64,000 bases of DNA from VAXT01 sp963728535 (GCA_963728535.1 CAVSKK010000001.1:2108001-2172000); one strand, 5' to 3'. Positions 18,309 through 27,969 are shown, numbered from the stretch's first letter. Notes: generated by a model from the letters alone, not told the origin. Numbers and translations are program-made.

Positions 18309-20533
18309 CCCCGCCGCCGCCTGCAAACGGTCCTCGCCGCCGGTCCCGTGGACTCGACATGCCCGGCCGCCGCCGCCAGCGCCGCCGGTCGAAGGCCCGT
18401 CGTCGCCGAAAGCTTGCGATCGCAGCGTTCCTCGTCGCCGGCGTCGCGGCGGTGCTCGCTGCGGTCGGGTTCGGGGGCGCGGCTTCGATCGGTCGCGACT
18501 GCAACCTCGGCGAGCTTCGAGCCGTGTCGAACGGATCGAACTCGTTCATCTACGCCGCGAACGGCTCGCTGCTCGGCTCGATTCCTGCGGAGAAGAATCG
18601 CCAGCCGGTGACGCTGGCGCAGACGAGCCGCTGGATGCCCAAGGCGACCGTTGCGATCGAGGACCGGCGCTTCTACAGCCACGGCGGAGTCGACTTCCAG
18701 GGCATCGGTCGTGCGATCGTGAACGACGTCAGGGCGGGAAGTGCCCGCGAGGGCGGCTCGACGATCACGCAGCAGCTCGTCCGCAACCTCTACATCCAGC
18801 ACAACGAGCGCACGCTGAGGCGGAAGGTCGTCGAGGCGTGCCTCGCAGTCAAGCTCAGCCGGAACTGGTCGAAGGACAAGATCCTGGCCGAGTACATGAA
18901 CACCGTCTACTACGGCAATCACGCCTACGGCGTCGAGGCCGCCGCGCGCACCTACTTCTCCCGGCCCGCCAAGAAGCTCACACTGCTCCAGTCGGCACTT
19001 CTCGCAGGGCTCCCGCAGGCACCGTCGGACTACGACCCGTTCGAAAACCCGCGCCTCGCCATGCAACGGCGGAACGATGTGCTGGAGGCGCTCTATCGCA
19101 ACGGCGACATCACCGAGGGCAACTACCAGGAGGCGTTGCGTAGCACGAAACTCAAGCTGAGGCCCGGACAGATCTACACGAAGATCCGCGAGCCCTACTT
19201 CTTCGGCTACGTGCGCGACGAGCTCGTGAGGAAGTACGGCGCGGAGACGGTTCGCTCGGGCGGCCTGAAGGTCTATACGACGATCGACCGCCGTCTCCAA
19301 CGGGCGGCGAACAAGGCCGTCACGGACACCCTCTACTACAGCACCGACCCGGCCTCGGCGATTGTCGCGATCGACCCCAGGACCGGCGCGATCAAGACGA
19401 TGACCGCGGTCACCCCGGGCCGAACCGGCAACCAGTTCAACCTGGCGGCACAGGCGCGGCGGCAGGCGGGATCGACCTTCAAGACCTACGTCCTCGCGGA
19501 GGCGATCGCCGAGGGTGTGAACCCGGACACGACGAGCTATGTCTCCGCGCCGCTGCACTACCAGCCGGACCCGTACTCGGAGGCCTGGGACGTCTCGACC
19601 TACTCCCACAGCTACCTGGGCTCGACGTCGATCACGAGCGCGACGCTGGCCTCGGACAACACGGTCTTCGCCCGGCTGACGCTCGACCTGGGGCCGGAGA
19701 AGGTCGCGGCGATGGCGACCAAACTCGGTGTCAAATCGTCGCTGAAGACCAAGGAGGGCGCGTTCGTCCCGTCGCTCGGCCTTGGCTCGATCGGGGTTTC
19801 ACCCCTCGACATGGCCTCTGCTTACGCGACGTTCGCGGCGGGAGGGATCTACTCGAAGCCGATGGCGATTCGGAAGGTCGTGCTCGCCAAATCCGTCGGC
19901 GGCAAGGAGGACGAGGACTCCGGCTGGGGCAAGCCCGAGCGGCGCCGGGTGATCGCCGACTGGGTCGCCGCCGAGGTGACGAGGATCCTCGAGCTGAACA
20001 TCCAGTCCGGGACCGGAACGGGCGCCTACATCGGGCGCACCTCAGGCGGTAAGACGGGAACGACCGAGAACCATGCCGACGCCTGGTTCTGCGGCATCAC
20101 CCCGACGCTTTCGACCAGCGTCTGGGTCGGCTACCCACAAGCCGAGATCCCGATGACGAGCGTTCACGGCATCTCCGTGGCGGGCGGGACCTTCCCGGCC
20201 ACGATCTGGAAGCTCTTCATGGAGCAGGCGCTTGATTCGACTCCCGAGAGCGACTTCCCGGAGGCGCGCTCGGAGCCGGAGTGGCACACATTTACGCGCG
20301 GGCAGTACGCCGGCGAGGTCTACGAGCCGCCGGCCTACGTCGCCCCCACTGAATCGACGAAGACCAAGAAAGAGAGAGAGAAGCCGGTACCACCGCCACC
20401 TCCTCCCCCGCCCGAAGAACCGCTGCCCCCGCCGCCGCCAGAACCGGTACCCCCGCCGCCACCGCCTGAGCCGCCCCCGCCTCCGTCTCCGCCGATCAGC
20501 CCACCACCCCAATCTCCGCCACCGCCTCCGTAG
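18305..20533 (+). CDS. Class A penicillin-binding protein with polyproline tail
   Basis: This bifunctional peptidoglycan synthase has 742 residues. After a very basic cytoplasmic tail there is one span (about 37-58). The glycosyltransferase domain has AIEDRRFYSHGGVD, REGGSTITQQLVRNLY and NTVYYGNHAYGVEAAA. The transpeptidase domain has the nucleophile motif STFK (Ser390), SDN near the ASDNTVFARL segment, and KTGT (Lys583). The last about 65 residues are Pro with Glu/Ser (PPPPPPPEEPLPPPPPEPV). GTG 18305 overlaps the mscS stop; ATG 18359 is an alternative start. The tail would lie outside the membrane in the wall. Confidence 0.95.
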   Translation: MTPPPPANGPRRRSRGLDMPGRRRQRRRSKARRRRKLAIAAFLVAGVAAVLAAVGFGGAASIGRDCNLGELRAVSNGSNSFIYAANGSLLGSIPAEKNRQPVTLAQTSRWMPKATVAIEDRRFYSHGGVDFQGIGRAIVNDVRAGSAREGGSTITQQLVRNLYIQHNERTLRRKVVEACLAVKLSRNWSKDKILAEYMNTVYYGNHAYGVEAAARTYFSRPAKKLTLLQSALLAGLPQAPSDYDPFENPRLAMQRRNDVLEALYRNGDITEGNYQEALRSTKLKLRPGQIYTKIREPYFFGYVRDELVRKYGAETVRSGGLKVYTTIDRRLQRAANKAVTDTLYYSTDPASAIVAIDPRTGAIKTMTAVTPGRTGNQFNLAAQARRQAGSTFKTYVLAEAIAEGVNPDTTSYVSAPLHYQPDPYSEAWDVSTYSHSYLGSTSITSATLASDNTVFARLTLDLGPEKVAAMATKLGVKSSLKTKEGAFVPSLGLGSIGVSPLDMASAYATFAAGGIYSKPMAIRKVVLAKSVGGKEDEDSGWGKPERRRVIADWVAAEVTRILELNIQSGTGTGAYIGRTSGGKTGTTENHADAWFCGITPTLSTSVWVGYPQAEIPMTSVHGISVAGGTFPATIWKLFMEQALDSTPESDFPEARSEPEWHTFTRGQYAGEVYEPPAYVAPTESTKTKKEREKPVPPPPPPPPEEPLPPPPPEPVPPPPPPEPPPPPSPPISPPPQSPPPPP

Positions 20534-20559
20534 CGGGCGAGACGACGCTGGCGGCGCGG

Positions 20560-21789
20560 GTGACCGCGCTTGCTGCGCCTCTCTTTCTAGCGGCCTGCGC
20601 GGTTCCCGACGGAGGCCTCTTCCGGGGCGAGCGGTACCGCGACGTCCATCTCTACGGCGTCTACGCAGACAAGTTCCTCAGGGGCGAGCTGCCCTACCGC
20701 GACCTCTTCGTCGAATATCCGCCGGGAGCGTTTGCCGTCTTCCTGCCGCCCGGGGCGCTTCCGGCAGAGGACTACAACTTCGCGTTCAAGAGCCTGATGG
20801 CGCTCTGCGGGCTCGGCGCGCTCTTTGCCGTCACGCTGACGCTGCTGAGCCTGGGCGTGCGAGGGCGCCGGCTCTATGGAACGGCCGCCCTGTTCGCGCT
20901 TTCCCCGCTCGTGGTCGGGCCGATCTCCCTGAACACCTACGACCTCTGGCCGGCGGCGCTGACCGCGGGCGCCCTCGCCGCGCTGCTGCGCCGGCGGGAC
21001 CTGCTGGCGTTCGGGCTCCTGGGGTTGGCCGTGACCGCGAAGCTCTATCCGCTCGTGATCGTGCCGCCGGCGCTCGTTTACGTGTGGATTGCGGCGGGAC
21101 GGCGCCGCGCGCTCGAATCTGCCGCCGTGCTGGCCGGCGTCGTGTTGCTCGTCGTCCTGCCCTTCGCTGCAATCGCGCCGGGCGGTCTCTGGGACAGCTT
21201 TCACGCGCAGGCGGCCCGTGGCCTTCAGATCGAGAGCCTCGGCGGCGCGTTCCTGCTTGCCGCGCACAGGCTTGGCCTCTACGACGCGACCGTCGTGGAG
21301 GGCGCGACCGGAGCGGTGTCTCGTGATCTGGCGGGCTCGCTGCCCGACGCGCTCGCAAAGGCGCTCTCGGCGCTTCAGCTCGTAGCCGTCGCGCTGGTCT
21401 GGTTCCTTTTCGTGCGCCGGCGGCCGAGCGCAGAGCGACTCGTGCTCGCAGCAGCCGCCGCTGTCACCGCGTTTCTCGTCTTCAACCGCTTCATGTCGCC
21501 GCAGTACCTCGTCTGGCTGATCCCGCTCGTGTTGGTCGTGCCCGGGCGAGGCCGGCTTGCCGCGATCGGTCTGCTCGGCTGCTCGCTCGTGCTCGGGCAG
21601 CTCTGGTTCTTCCACTACCACGACGTATGGGACCTCGACCGGATCGCCTGGCTCGTCGTCGCGAGGGACGCTGCGCTACTCGGCCTCTACGTCCTCCTCG
21701 TCGTTCTCCTGAACACGAGCACGCCATCCTCGGAGGACGCGAGCCGCAAGTGGGGGTTACGCCGCAGCCGAGCGAGCCCGTCGGTCTAG
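20560..21789 (+). CDS. Polytopic membrane glycosyltransferase (GT87/DUF2029-like)
   Basis: This integral membrane protein has about 409 residues and some ten spans. It starts near the PBP stop, with no obvious ribosome binding site. An N-terminal loop holds DVHLYGVYADKFLRGELPYR and FVEYPPG, the pattern of polyprenyl-phosphate-sugar dependent mannosyltransferases, with the acidic D/E near the membrane. NTYDLWPAAL and NRFMSPQYLVWLIPL are other family motifs. It may extend envelope glycans after PBP. The exact sugar cannot be told. Confidence 0.82.
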   Translation: MTALAAPLFLAACAVPDGGLFRGERYRDVHLYGVYADKFLRGELPYRDLFVEYPPGAFAVFLPPGALPAEDYNFAFKSLMALCGLGALFAVTLTLLSLGVRGRRLYGTAALFALSPLVVGPISLNTYDLWPAALTAGALAALLRRRDLLAFGLLGLAVTAKLYPLVIVPPALVYVWIAAGRRRALESAAVLAGVVLLVVLPFAAIAPGGLWDSFHAQAARGLQIESLGGAFLLAAHRLGLYDATVVEGATGAVSRDLAGSLPDALAKALSALQLVAVALVWFLFVRRRPSAERLVLAAAAAVTAFLVFNRFMSPQYLVWLIPLVLVVPGRGRLAAIGLLGCSLVLGQLWFFHYHDVWDLDRIAWLVVARDAALLGLYVLLVVLLNTSTPSSEDASRKWGLRRSRASPSV

Positions 21790-22868
21790 CCCGCCTGCCT
21801 CTCGTCGAGCAGCTCTTCGATCAAGGACCGCCACCTGGCGCCGAGCACCTCCTCGCTCGCTTGCTCCTCGTAGACCTTCCTGCCACCGATGCTGAGCCGC
21901 CGGGCCAGGTCGGGGTCGTTCGCCACCCGCCTCATCGCCTCTGCCAGGGCCGCGGGATCCCCCGGCGAAACGAAGAGCGCGTTCTCCTCGTGGGTCAAGA
22001 GCTCCCGTGCGCCCGGCGTGTCAGCGGTGATCAGCGGCGTTCCGCAGGCGAGTGCCTGAAAGGCCTTGTTCGGGATCACCCGCCGAGCGATGTCGGAGGT
22101 GCCGAAGATCCCGAGCGCACAGCCGGCGCCCCAGTACTCCATCGGGAGCTCCTCGTAGTTGATCCATTGCAACCACTCGACGTTCTCGGGACGCTCTTCC
22201 AGGACCTTCGCGAGCTGGCCGCTGCCGATGAGGCGAATCCGGAGCTCCGGCGCCAGCCGGGCGGCTCCGAGGATCGTCTCGAGCCCATGGAGCGGAACCA
22301 GCTTCCCCACGAACAGGAAGCGAAACGGCTCGTCCGGGCGCCAGCCGGCATGGAACAGCCGGTCCTCGGCGCCGATGAGGCACACGCGCACGCGCTCGCG
22401 GGGAATCTCGCCGAGCTTCGCGAGGAAGTCCGCGTTTGCCTCCGTGTCCGCGACGACCAGGTCGGGCAGCTTGAGCGCCTTGCGGTCGACGGCGAGCAGG
22501 AGCCAGGCGGCGAGCAGCCCCTGCTTGAAGCGGCGGCGGTCGGTGACGAGGCTCTCGTGGAGTGAGACCAGCGGATTGAAGACCAGAGGCCGCTTGCCCG
22601 CGACGCGGCGCGCGCGTGGCACGTCGAAGTGGCCCGGGTAGCCGACTACGACGGCGTCGAACGCATCGTGCGGGGTGAAGCGCAGCCGGAACTCCGCGAA
22701 CGCGAGCCGGAGCCCCGTGCGCCAGCGGGCTCTCCAGTTGTCCCGGTGCCCTTCCCAGACCGGCGTGTGCCGTTCGATCACCTCGACGCCTGCGCCGCGG
22801 AGCGCAGACATGACCTCCGCATTCCGCGGATAGTCACGCTCGTACGTTCCGAAGTAGAGAACTCGCAA
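21786..22868 (-). CDS. GT4-type glycosyltransferase
   Basis: This 360-residue cytoplasmic GT-B enzyme begins MRVLYFGTYERDYPRNAEVM. The C-terminal nucleotide-sugar domain shows FLFVGKLVPLHGLETILGAA, LRIRLIGSGQ and GIFGTSDIARRVIPNKAFQA, followed by GTPLITADTPGARELL, which holds the donor-binding E/x7/E-type region. It ends convergently on the GT87 gene with a four-base overlap. Acceptor and donor are unknown; an envelope polysaccharide is a reasonable inference. Confidence 0.88.
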   Translation of the reverse strand: MRVLYFGTYERDYPRNAEVMSALRGAGVEVIERHTPVWEGHRDNWRARWRTGLRLAFAEFRLRFTPHDAFDAVVVGYPGHFDVPRARRVAGKRPLVFNPLVSLHESLVTDRRRFKQGLLAAWLLLAVDRKALKLPDLVVADTEANADFLAKLGEIPRERVRVCLIGAEDRLFHAGWRPDEPFRFLFVGKLVPLHGLETILGAARLAPELRIRLIGSGQLAKVLEERPENVEWLQWINYEELPMEYWGAGCALGIFGTSDIARRVIPNKAFQALACGTPLITADTPGARELLTHEENALFVSPGDPAALAEAMRRVANDPDLARRLSIGGRKVYEEQASEEVLGARWRSLIEELLDERQAG

Positions 22869-22892
22869 GGGCCGGGAGCCTAGCCGGGAGCA

Positions 22893-24143
22893 CTAGGGCG
22901 GCGGCGGCGGCGGAAGCGGCGGCGGCGGCGGCTCGGGCGGCGGCGGTGGAACAGGAGGCGGAGGTGGCTCTGGCGGGGGCGGTGGCTCGGGCGGAGGCGG
23001 CGGCTCTGGCGGGGGCGGCTGCTCGGGGGGCGGCGGTGGAACAGGAGGCGGCGGTGGAACTTCGGGTGGAGGTGGCACCGGAGCCGGGACCGTCTCCGTG
23101 CTCGTGCTCGTCGGTGCCGTGGGCGCGGTCGTCTGCGGCGTGGTCGTCGTCCCGCGCGTCGAGGTGGTCGGCGGTGCGGTTACGCTCGGAGGGCTCGACT
23201 CGCCCCGCGTTGCGAGCACGGCCACCACGGCGCCCGCCGCGGCCAGAATCGGCAGCGCGATCAGAGCGATCAGCGGGGCGCTGATTCGGCGGCGTTGCGG
23301 CTGCGGCAGCACCTGAGTGACCGCGGGCCCAGCAGCAACGAGGGTCGGAGCCTCCGCCCCTCCGAGCTGGTCGAGGAGCGCTCCGCCGTCCGGGGGTCGC
23401 TCTGCGGGGTTCTTCGCGAGCGACCGTTCCGCGAGCGCCACGAGCGCGGGAGGCGCGCCGGCGCGAATCGCGGACAGCGGCGGCGGCGCCTGGTGCATGT
23501 GACCTCGAAGCACCTCGATTGCGCTCGGCGACTCGAACGGCAGCCGCCCGCCGAGCATTCGGTACAGGATCACCCCGAAGGAGTAGACGTCGCTAGCAGG
23601 CGTGACCGGCTCACCCGAGGCCTGCTCCGGAGACATGTACGAAGCCGTTCCGAGGAGCGTTCCTTCCTCCGTCAGCGTGTCGGCGCCGCTCATGCGAGCG
23701 ATCCCGAAGTCGGTGATCTTGGCGTGACCCTCCTCGTCGAAGACGACGTTCGGCGGCTTCAGGTCACGGTGGATGATCCCCCGGTCGTGCGCATGGGCGA
23801 GCCCCGCGGCGATCTCGCCCGCGATCGTCTCCGTGCTCGCGTCGTCCAGCGGCTCGCCGCTCTCGAAACGATCCTCCAGCGTTCCTCCGGGCAGGTGCTC
23901 GAAGACCATGTACGGCCGCGCGCCCTCGCTGCCGTAGTCGAACAGCCGGCAGATGTTCGGGTGGGACAGCGACGCGATCGCGCGCGCCTCTCGCTCGAAG
24001 CGTTGGCGGTCGGCCCGCGGCCCGAGCAGCTTCAGGGCGACCCGGCGGTCGAGTTGGAGGTCGTGGGCGACCCAGACCTCGGCCATGCCCCCGGCGCCGA
24101 GCCGTTCCTCGAGTCGGTAGCGGCCCGCGATCGTCTTCTCCAT
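22893..24143 (-). CDS. Transmembrane Ser/Thr protein kinase with polyproline extracellular tail
   Basis: This is a Hanks-type kinase of 416 residues from ATG 24143. The kinase domain is residues 8-265: GAGGMAEVW loop, catalytic Lys38 (VALKLL), HRDLKPPNV (125-133), DFG (145-147), SPEQ. One span lies at about 288-312 (SAPLIALIALPILAAAGAVV). The outside part is Thr/Pro-rich, then about 60 residues of PPPP-E/V/Q repeats to the stop. Actinobacterial relatives such as PknB carry PASTA sensor domains here; this one has none. The repeats are encoded by a tandem GGCGG-rich tract. Confidence 0.94.
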   Translation of the reverse strand: MEKTIAGRYRLEERLGAGGMAEVWVAHDLQLDRRVALKLLGPRADRQRFEREARAIASLSHPNICRLFDYGSEGARPYMVFEHLPGGTLEDRFESGEPLDDASTETIAGEIAAGLAHAHDRGIIHRDLKPPNVVFDEEGHAKITDFGIARMSGADTLTEEGTLLGTASYMSPEQASGEPVTPASDVYSFGVILYRMLGGRLPFESPSAIEVLRGHMHQAPPPLSAIRAGAPPALVALAERSLAKNPAERPPDGGALLDQLGGAEAPTLVAAGPAVTQVLPQPQRRRISAPLIALIALPILAAAGAVVAVLATRGESSPPSVTAPPTTSTRGTTTTPQTTAPTAPTSTSTETVPAPVPPPPEVPPPPPVPPPPPEQPPPPEPPPPPEPPPPPEPPPPPVPPPPPEPPPPPLPPPPPP

Positions 24144-24166
24144 AGCCCCGAGTAGCTTATGGCGGG

Positions 24167-25369
24167 ATGGATGCGCCGACCAGGAAGCTCGTCTCGATCG
24201 AGGAGGCTCAGCGGCTTGTCCTCGGCCGGGTCGAGCGCCTGCCCACGGAGACCGTTCCAATCGACGAGGCAGCTGACCGGGTGCTGGCAGAGGCGGGCCG
24301 GGCCGCGGTCGACCTGCCGCCCTTCGACAGCTCGGCGATGGACGGCTTCGCGCTTCGCGCCGCCGACAGCCCGGGCCGGCTGCCGGTCTCGTTTCGGATC
24401 GCGGCCGGGAGCCCTGCTCCGCGACCGCTCGAGCCGGGAGAGGCGATGGGGATCGCCACCGGCGGTGTCGTTCCGGCTGGAGCCGATGCTGTCATCCCGT
24501 TCGAGTATGTTGTCGAAACTGACAACACAATCGAGCTGGCGGAACCGGTGGCGGTCGGTGAGAGCATCCGCCCGTCAGGCGGCGATGTACGCCGCGGCGA
24601 GCTGGTGGTGGACGCCGGCGCCCGCCTCGGGCCCGCACAGCTCGGCGCGCTCGCGGCGGCGGGCATCGGCGAGGTGGTCGTCGCGCGCAGGCCGCGGGCC
24701 GCGGTGCTCGCCACGGGCAGCGAGCTGCGCCGGCCGGGCGAGCTGCTCGAGCCCGGACAGATCTACGAGGCCAACGGCCTTCTGCTCGCCGCCCAGCTGG
24801 AGTCGTCAGGGGCCGAGGTCGAGCGGCTGAGCTCGGTGGCCGACGACGAGGGCGCCCACCGCGAGGCACTCGCGCGGGGCCTGGCGGCCGACGTGCTCGT
24901 CACCTCCGGCGGCGTCTCGGTCGGGCCGCACGATCTCGTGCGCAGGATCGAGGCCGAGCTCGGCGTCGAGGAGGTCTTCTGGGGCGTTGCGATGAAGCCT
25001 GGCAAGCCGATCTCGTTCGGCGTGCTGGAGGGGCGCCTCGTCTTCGGGCTCCCGGGAAACCCGGTCTCGGCCCTCGTCGGGTTCGAGCTCTTCGTCCGGC
25101 CGGCGCTGCTGGCGCTCCAGGGCGCAGCCGACCCCCTGCCGCGCTTTGAGCGTGGTCGTCTTGCTCGCGGGCTCGAGCCGAACGCGCACCGGGACGAGCT
25201 CGTCCGCGCGCGGCTCGTCCAGGACGGAGACGGGTCGGTGCTCGACCCGTTGCCCGGGCGCGAATCGCACCTGATCGTGCGGGCGGCCGCGGCGGACGCG
25301 CTCGTCCTCGTGCCGATGGGAGAGAACGCGCTCTCCGCGGGCGATTCGGTCCAGTTCCTCCGGTTCTAG
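24167..25369 (+). CDS. moeA: Molybdopterin molybdenumtransferase MoeA
   Basis: This enzyme inserts molybdate into adenylated molybdopterin. It has 400 residues. Seen: the N-terminal ISIEEAQ-like segment, DLPPFDSSAMDGFALRAAD with the conserved SAMDG, and GEAMGIATGGVVPAGADAVI. The MoCF domain has LATGSEL, GQIYEANG, TSGGVSVGPHD and KPGKPISFG, ending GLPGNPVSALVGFE. The C-terminal beta domain is present. moaC and mogA lie about 9 kb to the right. It diverges from the kinase gene across 23 bases. Confidence 0.96.
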   Translation: MDAPTRKLVSIEEAQRLVLGRVERLPTETVPIDEAADRVLAEAGRAAVDLPPFDSSAMDGFALRAADSPGRLPVSFRIAAGSPAPRPLEPGEAMGIATGGVVPAGADAVIPFEYVVETDNTIELAEPVAVGESIRPSGGDVRRGELVVDAGARLGPAQLGALAAAGIGEVVVARRPRAAVLATGSELRRPGELLEPGQIYEANGLLLAAQLESSGAEVERLSSVADDEGAHREALARGLAADVLVTSGGVSVGPHDLVRRIEAELGVEEVFWGVAMKPGKPISFGVLEGRLVFGLPGNPVSALVGFELFVRPALLALQGAADPLPRFERGRLARGLEPNAHRDELVRARLVQDGDGSVLDPLPGRESHLIVRAAAADALVLVPMGENALSAGDSVQFLRF

Positions 25370-27240
25370 GTCCCGACGGCGCGCTTCCGGTCCTCCGCGG
25401 AGGAGCGCCTCCGCCGGCCTTCGAGGACGACTCTCCGGACGAGCCGCCGTCCCGGCCCGAGGCGAGGCCGTTCGGCCGCGCTCGGATACGGCGCATAGCG
25501 ACCCGCGACGACCGCCGTCAGCTGCGCGGCGACTGCGAGCCAGGCGCAGACCACGAGCACCGACGCGAAGGGGACGTAGCCGATCGCGGCGAGCTCGGCC
25601 AGGTACCACGGCGCGTCCAGGCCGAGGTCGAACCGGAAGGCAAACGAGCCGAGCAGCAGCAACGGGCCCGCGAACCCTGCCGCCAGCAGAGCCGACTGGA
25701 GCGCCACGGTCCGGGTTCGCAGCTGTGGCAGCCAGATCCAGGCGTGGAGCGAGGGCAGAACGAGCAGGACCGAGTACGGGTTCATCGCCACGAGCACGAG
25801 GGAGGTGACGGCGAGCGCGAGGAGAGCGCCGATCTGGCCGGCGAGCACATCCTCGTCGCCGACGGGGCGGCGCGGGAGCAGGCGGTCGCGCGCGAAGAGC
25901 CAGGCCACGGCGAGAATGCACGCGAATAGGGCCAGCCCCACAACGGGCCAGTCCGTCCCCGGTGAGAGCTCGGGTGCGAGCGGTCTGGCCGCTCCGGTTT
26001 CCCAGATTCCGAGGATCGAGAACAGCTCGAAGAGCAGGGCCGCGAAGATCCAGAAAGCAAGTCGGCTCCGATAGCTCCGGAGCGCGGGCAGCAGCGGGAC
26101 GTGCCGCCTGCGCAGGCGGGCGAAGAGATCGACGATCACCGCGAGGCACGGCAGGAGCGCTGCAAACAGGACGAAGACGATGGCCCAGCCGCGCAGGGTC
26201 CGTGACCCGAGGTAGACGTACGTCGAGGTGCCCTCGGCCTGGTCGAAGCCTTCGTCGAGTGATCCCACGAGCGTCTGCGCTGCGCGCCCGATCTGCGCGA
26301 GCCGTCGTCCGTTGAGTCGGCTGTCGCCGAAGGCTGGCGGCGGCCGGTTCCCTGCCGACGTGAGCGTGATCGCCCCGATTCCCCGGTCGACGAACGGAGC
26401 CTGCTCGTAGAGGCTGAACGGGAACGCGAGATCGACGAGTTGTGCGAAGGGGCTTGGTCGCGCGGGTTCGGCGCGCGTCTGCTCGACGATCCGAGCGAAT
26501 GCCGTCCGGACGAGCACCGCAGAGGGCTGCCGGGGCCGATCGGCTCCGAACGCGAGATACGGACGCCCGTTGCCTGCGATTGCATCGAGGTTGATCGCGG
26601 CGACCACTCGGTTCCGGTACGGAGATCGCTCCGCGAACCGGACGGCTCCCAGGCCTCCGAACGCACCGCCGTCGGTCGAGAGGAAGAGGATGGTGTGACT
26701 CGGCTTTGGCGGCCGGGGTGGTGCCTGCGGCGTGGCGTAGATGCGGGCGAGCTCGAGCAGCGCCGCCGTACCGGACGCGTTGTCGTTTGCCCCCTTTCCC
26801 TCGCCGGAGTTGTCGCGGTGCGCGAGGACCACGATCGTGTCGGTGGAGCGCCCCTGGCGAACGGCGAACACGTTTTCGAGCTGGACTCGGCCGCGGCCGG
26901 GGATTTTCGCGTGAAAACGGTCGGTTTCCGTCTGCAACCCGTACTGGGAGAGCCTTTCCGACATCCACGCCGCTGCCTCCGGTGCGGTTTCCGACCCCGG
27001 CGTCCGGTTGGGAAACTGGTCCGAGAAGTCCTGCGCGGTCTGAGTAGCCGCTGCGCCGTCGAAATCCGGCGGCAGCGCCGGCTCCGGCAAGGGCTGTGGC
27101 CGCGCGACCGAAAAGGCGGCGATGAGCAGGGGAATCCCGACGAGAAGCCAGGTTCCACGGTACATGCGGCTGTTGACCGGTCGGTCAACTGAGCCGGGGC
27201 GCGCCCGGTGCCGCTGACGGGAGGGCGGTTGGGCGGCCAT
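25366..27240 (-). CDS. Membrane protein with an M28-like peptidase domain, probably altered active site
   Basis: The protein has 624 residues from ATG 27240; an internal ATG at 27165 would leave 599. A signal-anchor (TWLLVGIPLLIAAFSVA) precedes an M28 aminopeptidase-like domain. TIVVLAHRDNSGEGKGANDNASG gives the first metal ligands (H-x-D, D). The expected catalytic Glu-Glu pair is STDGGAFGGLGAVRF instead, so the general base and one metal ligand appear replaced. The C-terminal half has about eight membrane spans. It may be a non-catalytic binder or use Asp; substrate is unknown. It ends convergently on moeA. Confidence 0.82.
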   Translation of the reverse strand: MAAQPPSRQRHRARPGSVDRPVNSRMYRGTWLLVGIPLLIAAFSVARPQPLPEPALPPDFDGAAATQTAQDFSDQFPNRTPGSETAPEAAAWMSERLSQYGLQTETDRFHAKIPGRGRVQLENVFAVRQGRSTDTIVVLAHRDNSGEGKGANDNASGTAALLELARIYATPQAPPRPPKPSHTILFLSTDGGAFGGLGAVRFAERSPYRNRVVAAINLDAIAGNGRPYLAFGADRPRQPSAVLVRTAFARIVEQTRAEPARPSPFAQLVDLAFPFSLYEQAPFVDRGIGAITLTSAGNRPPPAFGDSRLNGRRLAQIGRAAQTLVGSLDEGFDQAEGTSTYVYLGSRTLRGWAIVFVLFAALLPCLAVIVDLFARLRRRHVPLLPALRSYRSRLAFWIFAALLFELFSILGIWETGAARPLAPELSPGTDWPVVGLALFACILAVAWLFARDRLLPRRPVGDEDVLAGQIGALLALAVTSLVLVAMNPYSVLLVLPSLHAWIWLPQLRTRTVALQSALLAAGFAGPLLLLGSFAFRFDLGLDAPWYLAELAAIGYVPFASVLVVCAWLAVAAQLTAVVAGRYAPYPSAAERPRLGPGRRLVRRVVLEGRRRRSSAEDRKRAVGT

Positions 27241-27270
27241 GCGTGGCTATAGTAGGCGCGCTCAGGCCAC

Positions 27271-27969
27271 ATGCCGGACTCCTCGACCATCCTGCTCGTA
27301 GACGACGAGGACTCGGTTCAGAGCCTCCTCACGTATCCCCTCGAGCGCGACGGCTTTCGCGTCGTCTCCGCCCGGGACGGCGAAGAGGCCCTCCGGCTGT
27401 TCGCCGCCGAGCAGATCGACCTCGTCGTCCTCGACATCATGCTCCCGAAGCTCGACGGCCTCGAGGTCTGCAAGCGGCTCCGGGCGGAGAGCTCGGTGCC
27501 GATCATCATGCTCACGGCGCGCGACGACGAGTTCGACACGGTGCTCGGGCTCGAGCTCGGCGCCGACGACTACATCACGAAGCCGTTCTCGATTCGCGAG
27601 TTCAGGAGCCGGGTCCGTGCATTGCTCAGGCGTGCCGGCGCGCCGCGGCGCGACGCCGCCGACGCGGAGCCGCTGGTCTCCGGCAACGTCTCGCTCGACT
27701 CCGATCGGCGTCTCGCAACCGTGGACGGAAGGACGCTCGACCTCACGTACGTCGAGTTCGAGCTCCTGCGGACGCTCGTGGCGCAGCCGGGGAGGGTGTT
27801 CAGCCGCCGCGCCTTGCTCCAGGCGATCTGGGGCGACTCGGCGTACCGTGAGCCGCGGACGATCGACGTCCACGTTCGCCATCTCCGAGAGAAGATCGAA
27901 CGGGATCCGAGCGAGCCCGATCTGATCCTCACAGTGCGCGGCGCCGGCTACCGGCTGCGAGAGCCGTGA
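27271..27969 (+). CDS. OmpR/PhoB-type response regulator
   Basis: This 232-residue two-component regulator has a receiver domain at residues 5-120: VDDED acidic pocket, phospho-acceptor in LVVLDIMLPKLDG, T in MLTAR, and K in ITKPFS. The winged-helix DNA-binding domain is at about 140-230 (LTYVEFELLRTLVAQPGRVF, DVHVRHLREKIE, VRGAGYRLREP). Its stop overlaps the histidine kinase GTG. The HtrA gene downstream suggests an envelope-stress circuit, by analogy only. Confidence 0.95.
   Translation: MPDSSTILLVDDEDSVQSLLTYPLERDGFRVVSARDGEEALRLFAAEQIDLVVLDIMLPKLDGLEVCKRLRAESSVPIIMLTARDDEFDTVLGLELGADDYITKPFSIREFRSRVRALLRRAGAPRRDAADAEPLVSGNVSLDSDRRLATVDGRTLDLTYVEFELLRTLVAQPGRVFSRRALLQAIWGDSAYREPRTIDVHVRHLREKIERDPSEPDLILTVRGAGYRLREP

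Noticed and set aside
20587..21621. Long minus-strand open frame opposite the GT87 gene
   Set aside because: Composition is Arg/Glu/Gly-rich shadow coding with no family signal, while the plus frame has clear membrane spans.
22893..23100. GGCGG-rich minisatellite as a non-coding repeat
   Set aside because: It is in frame and encodes the proline tail of the kinase through to a stop.
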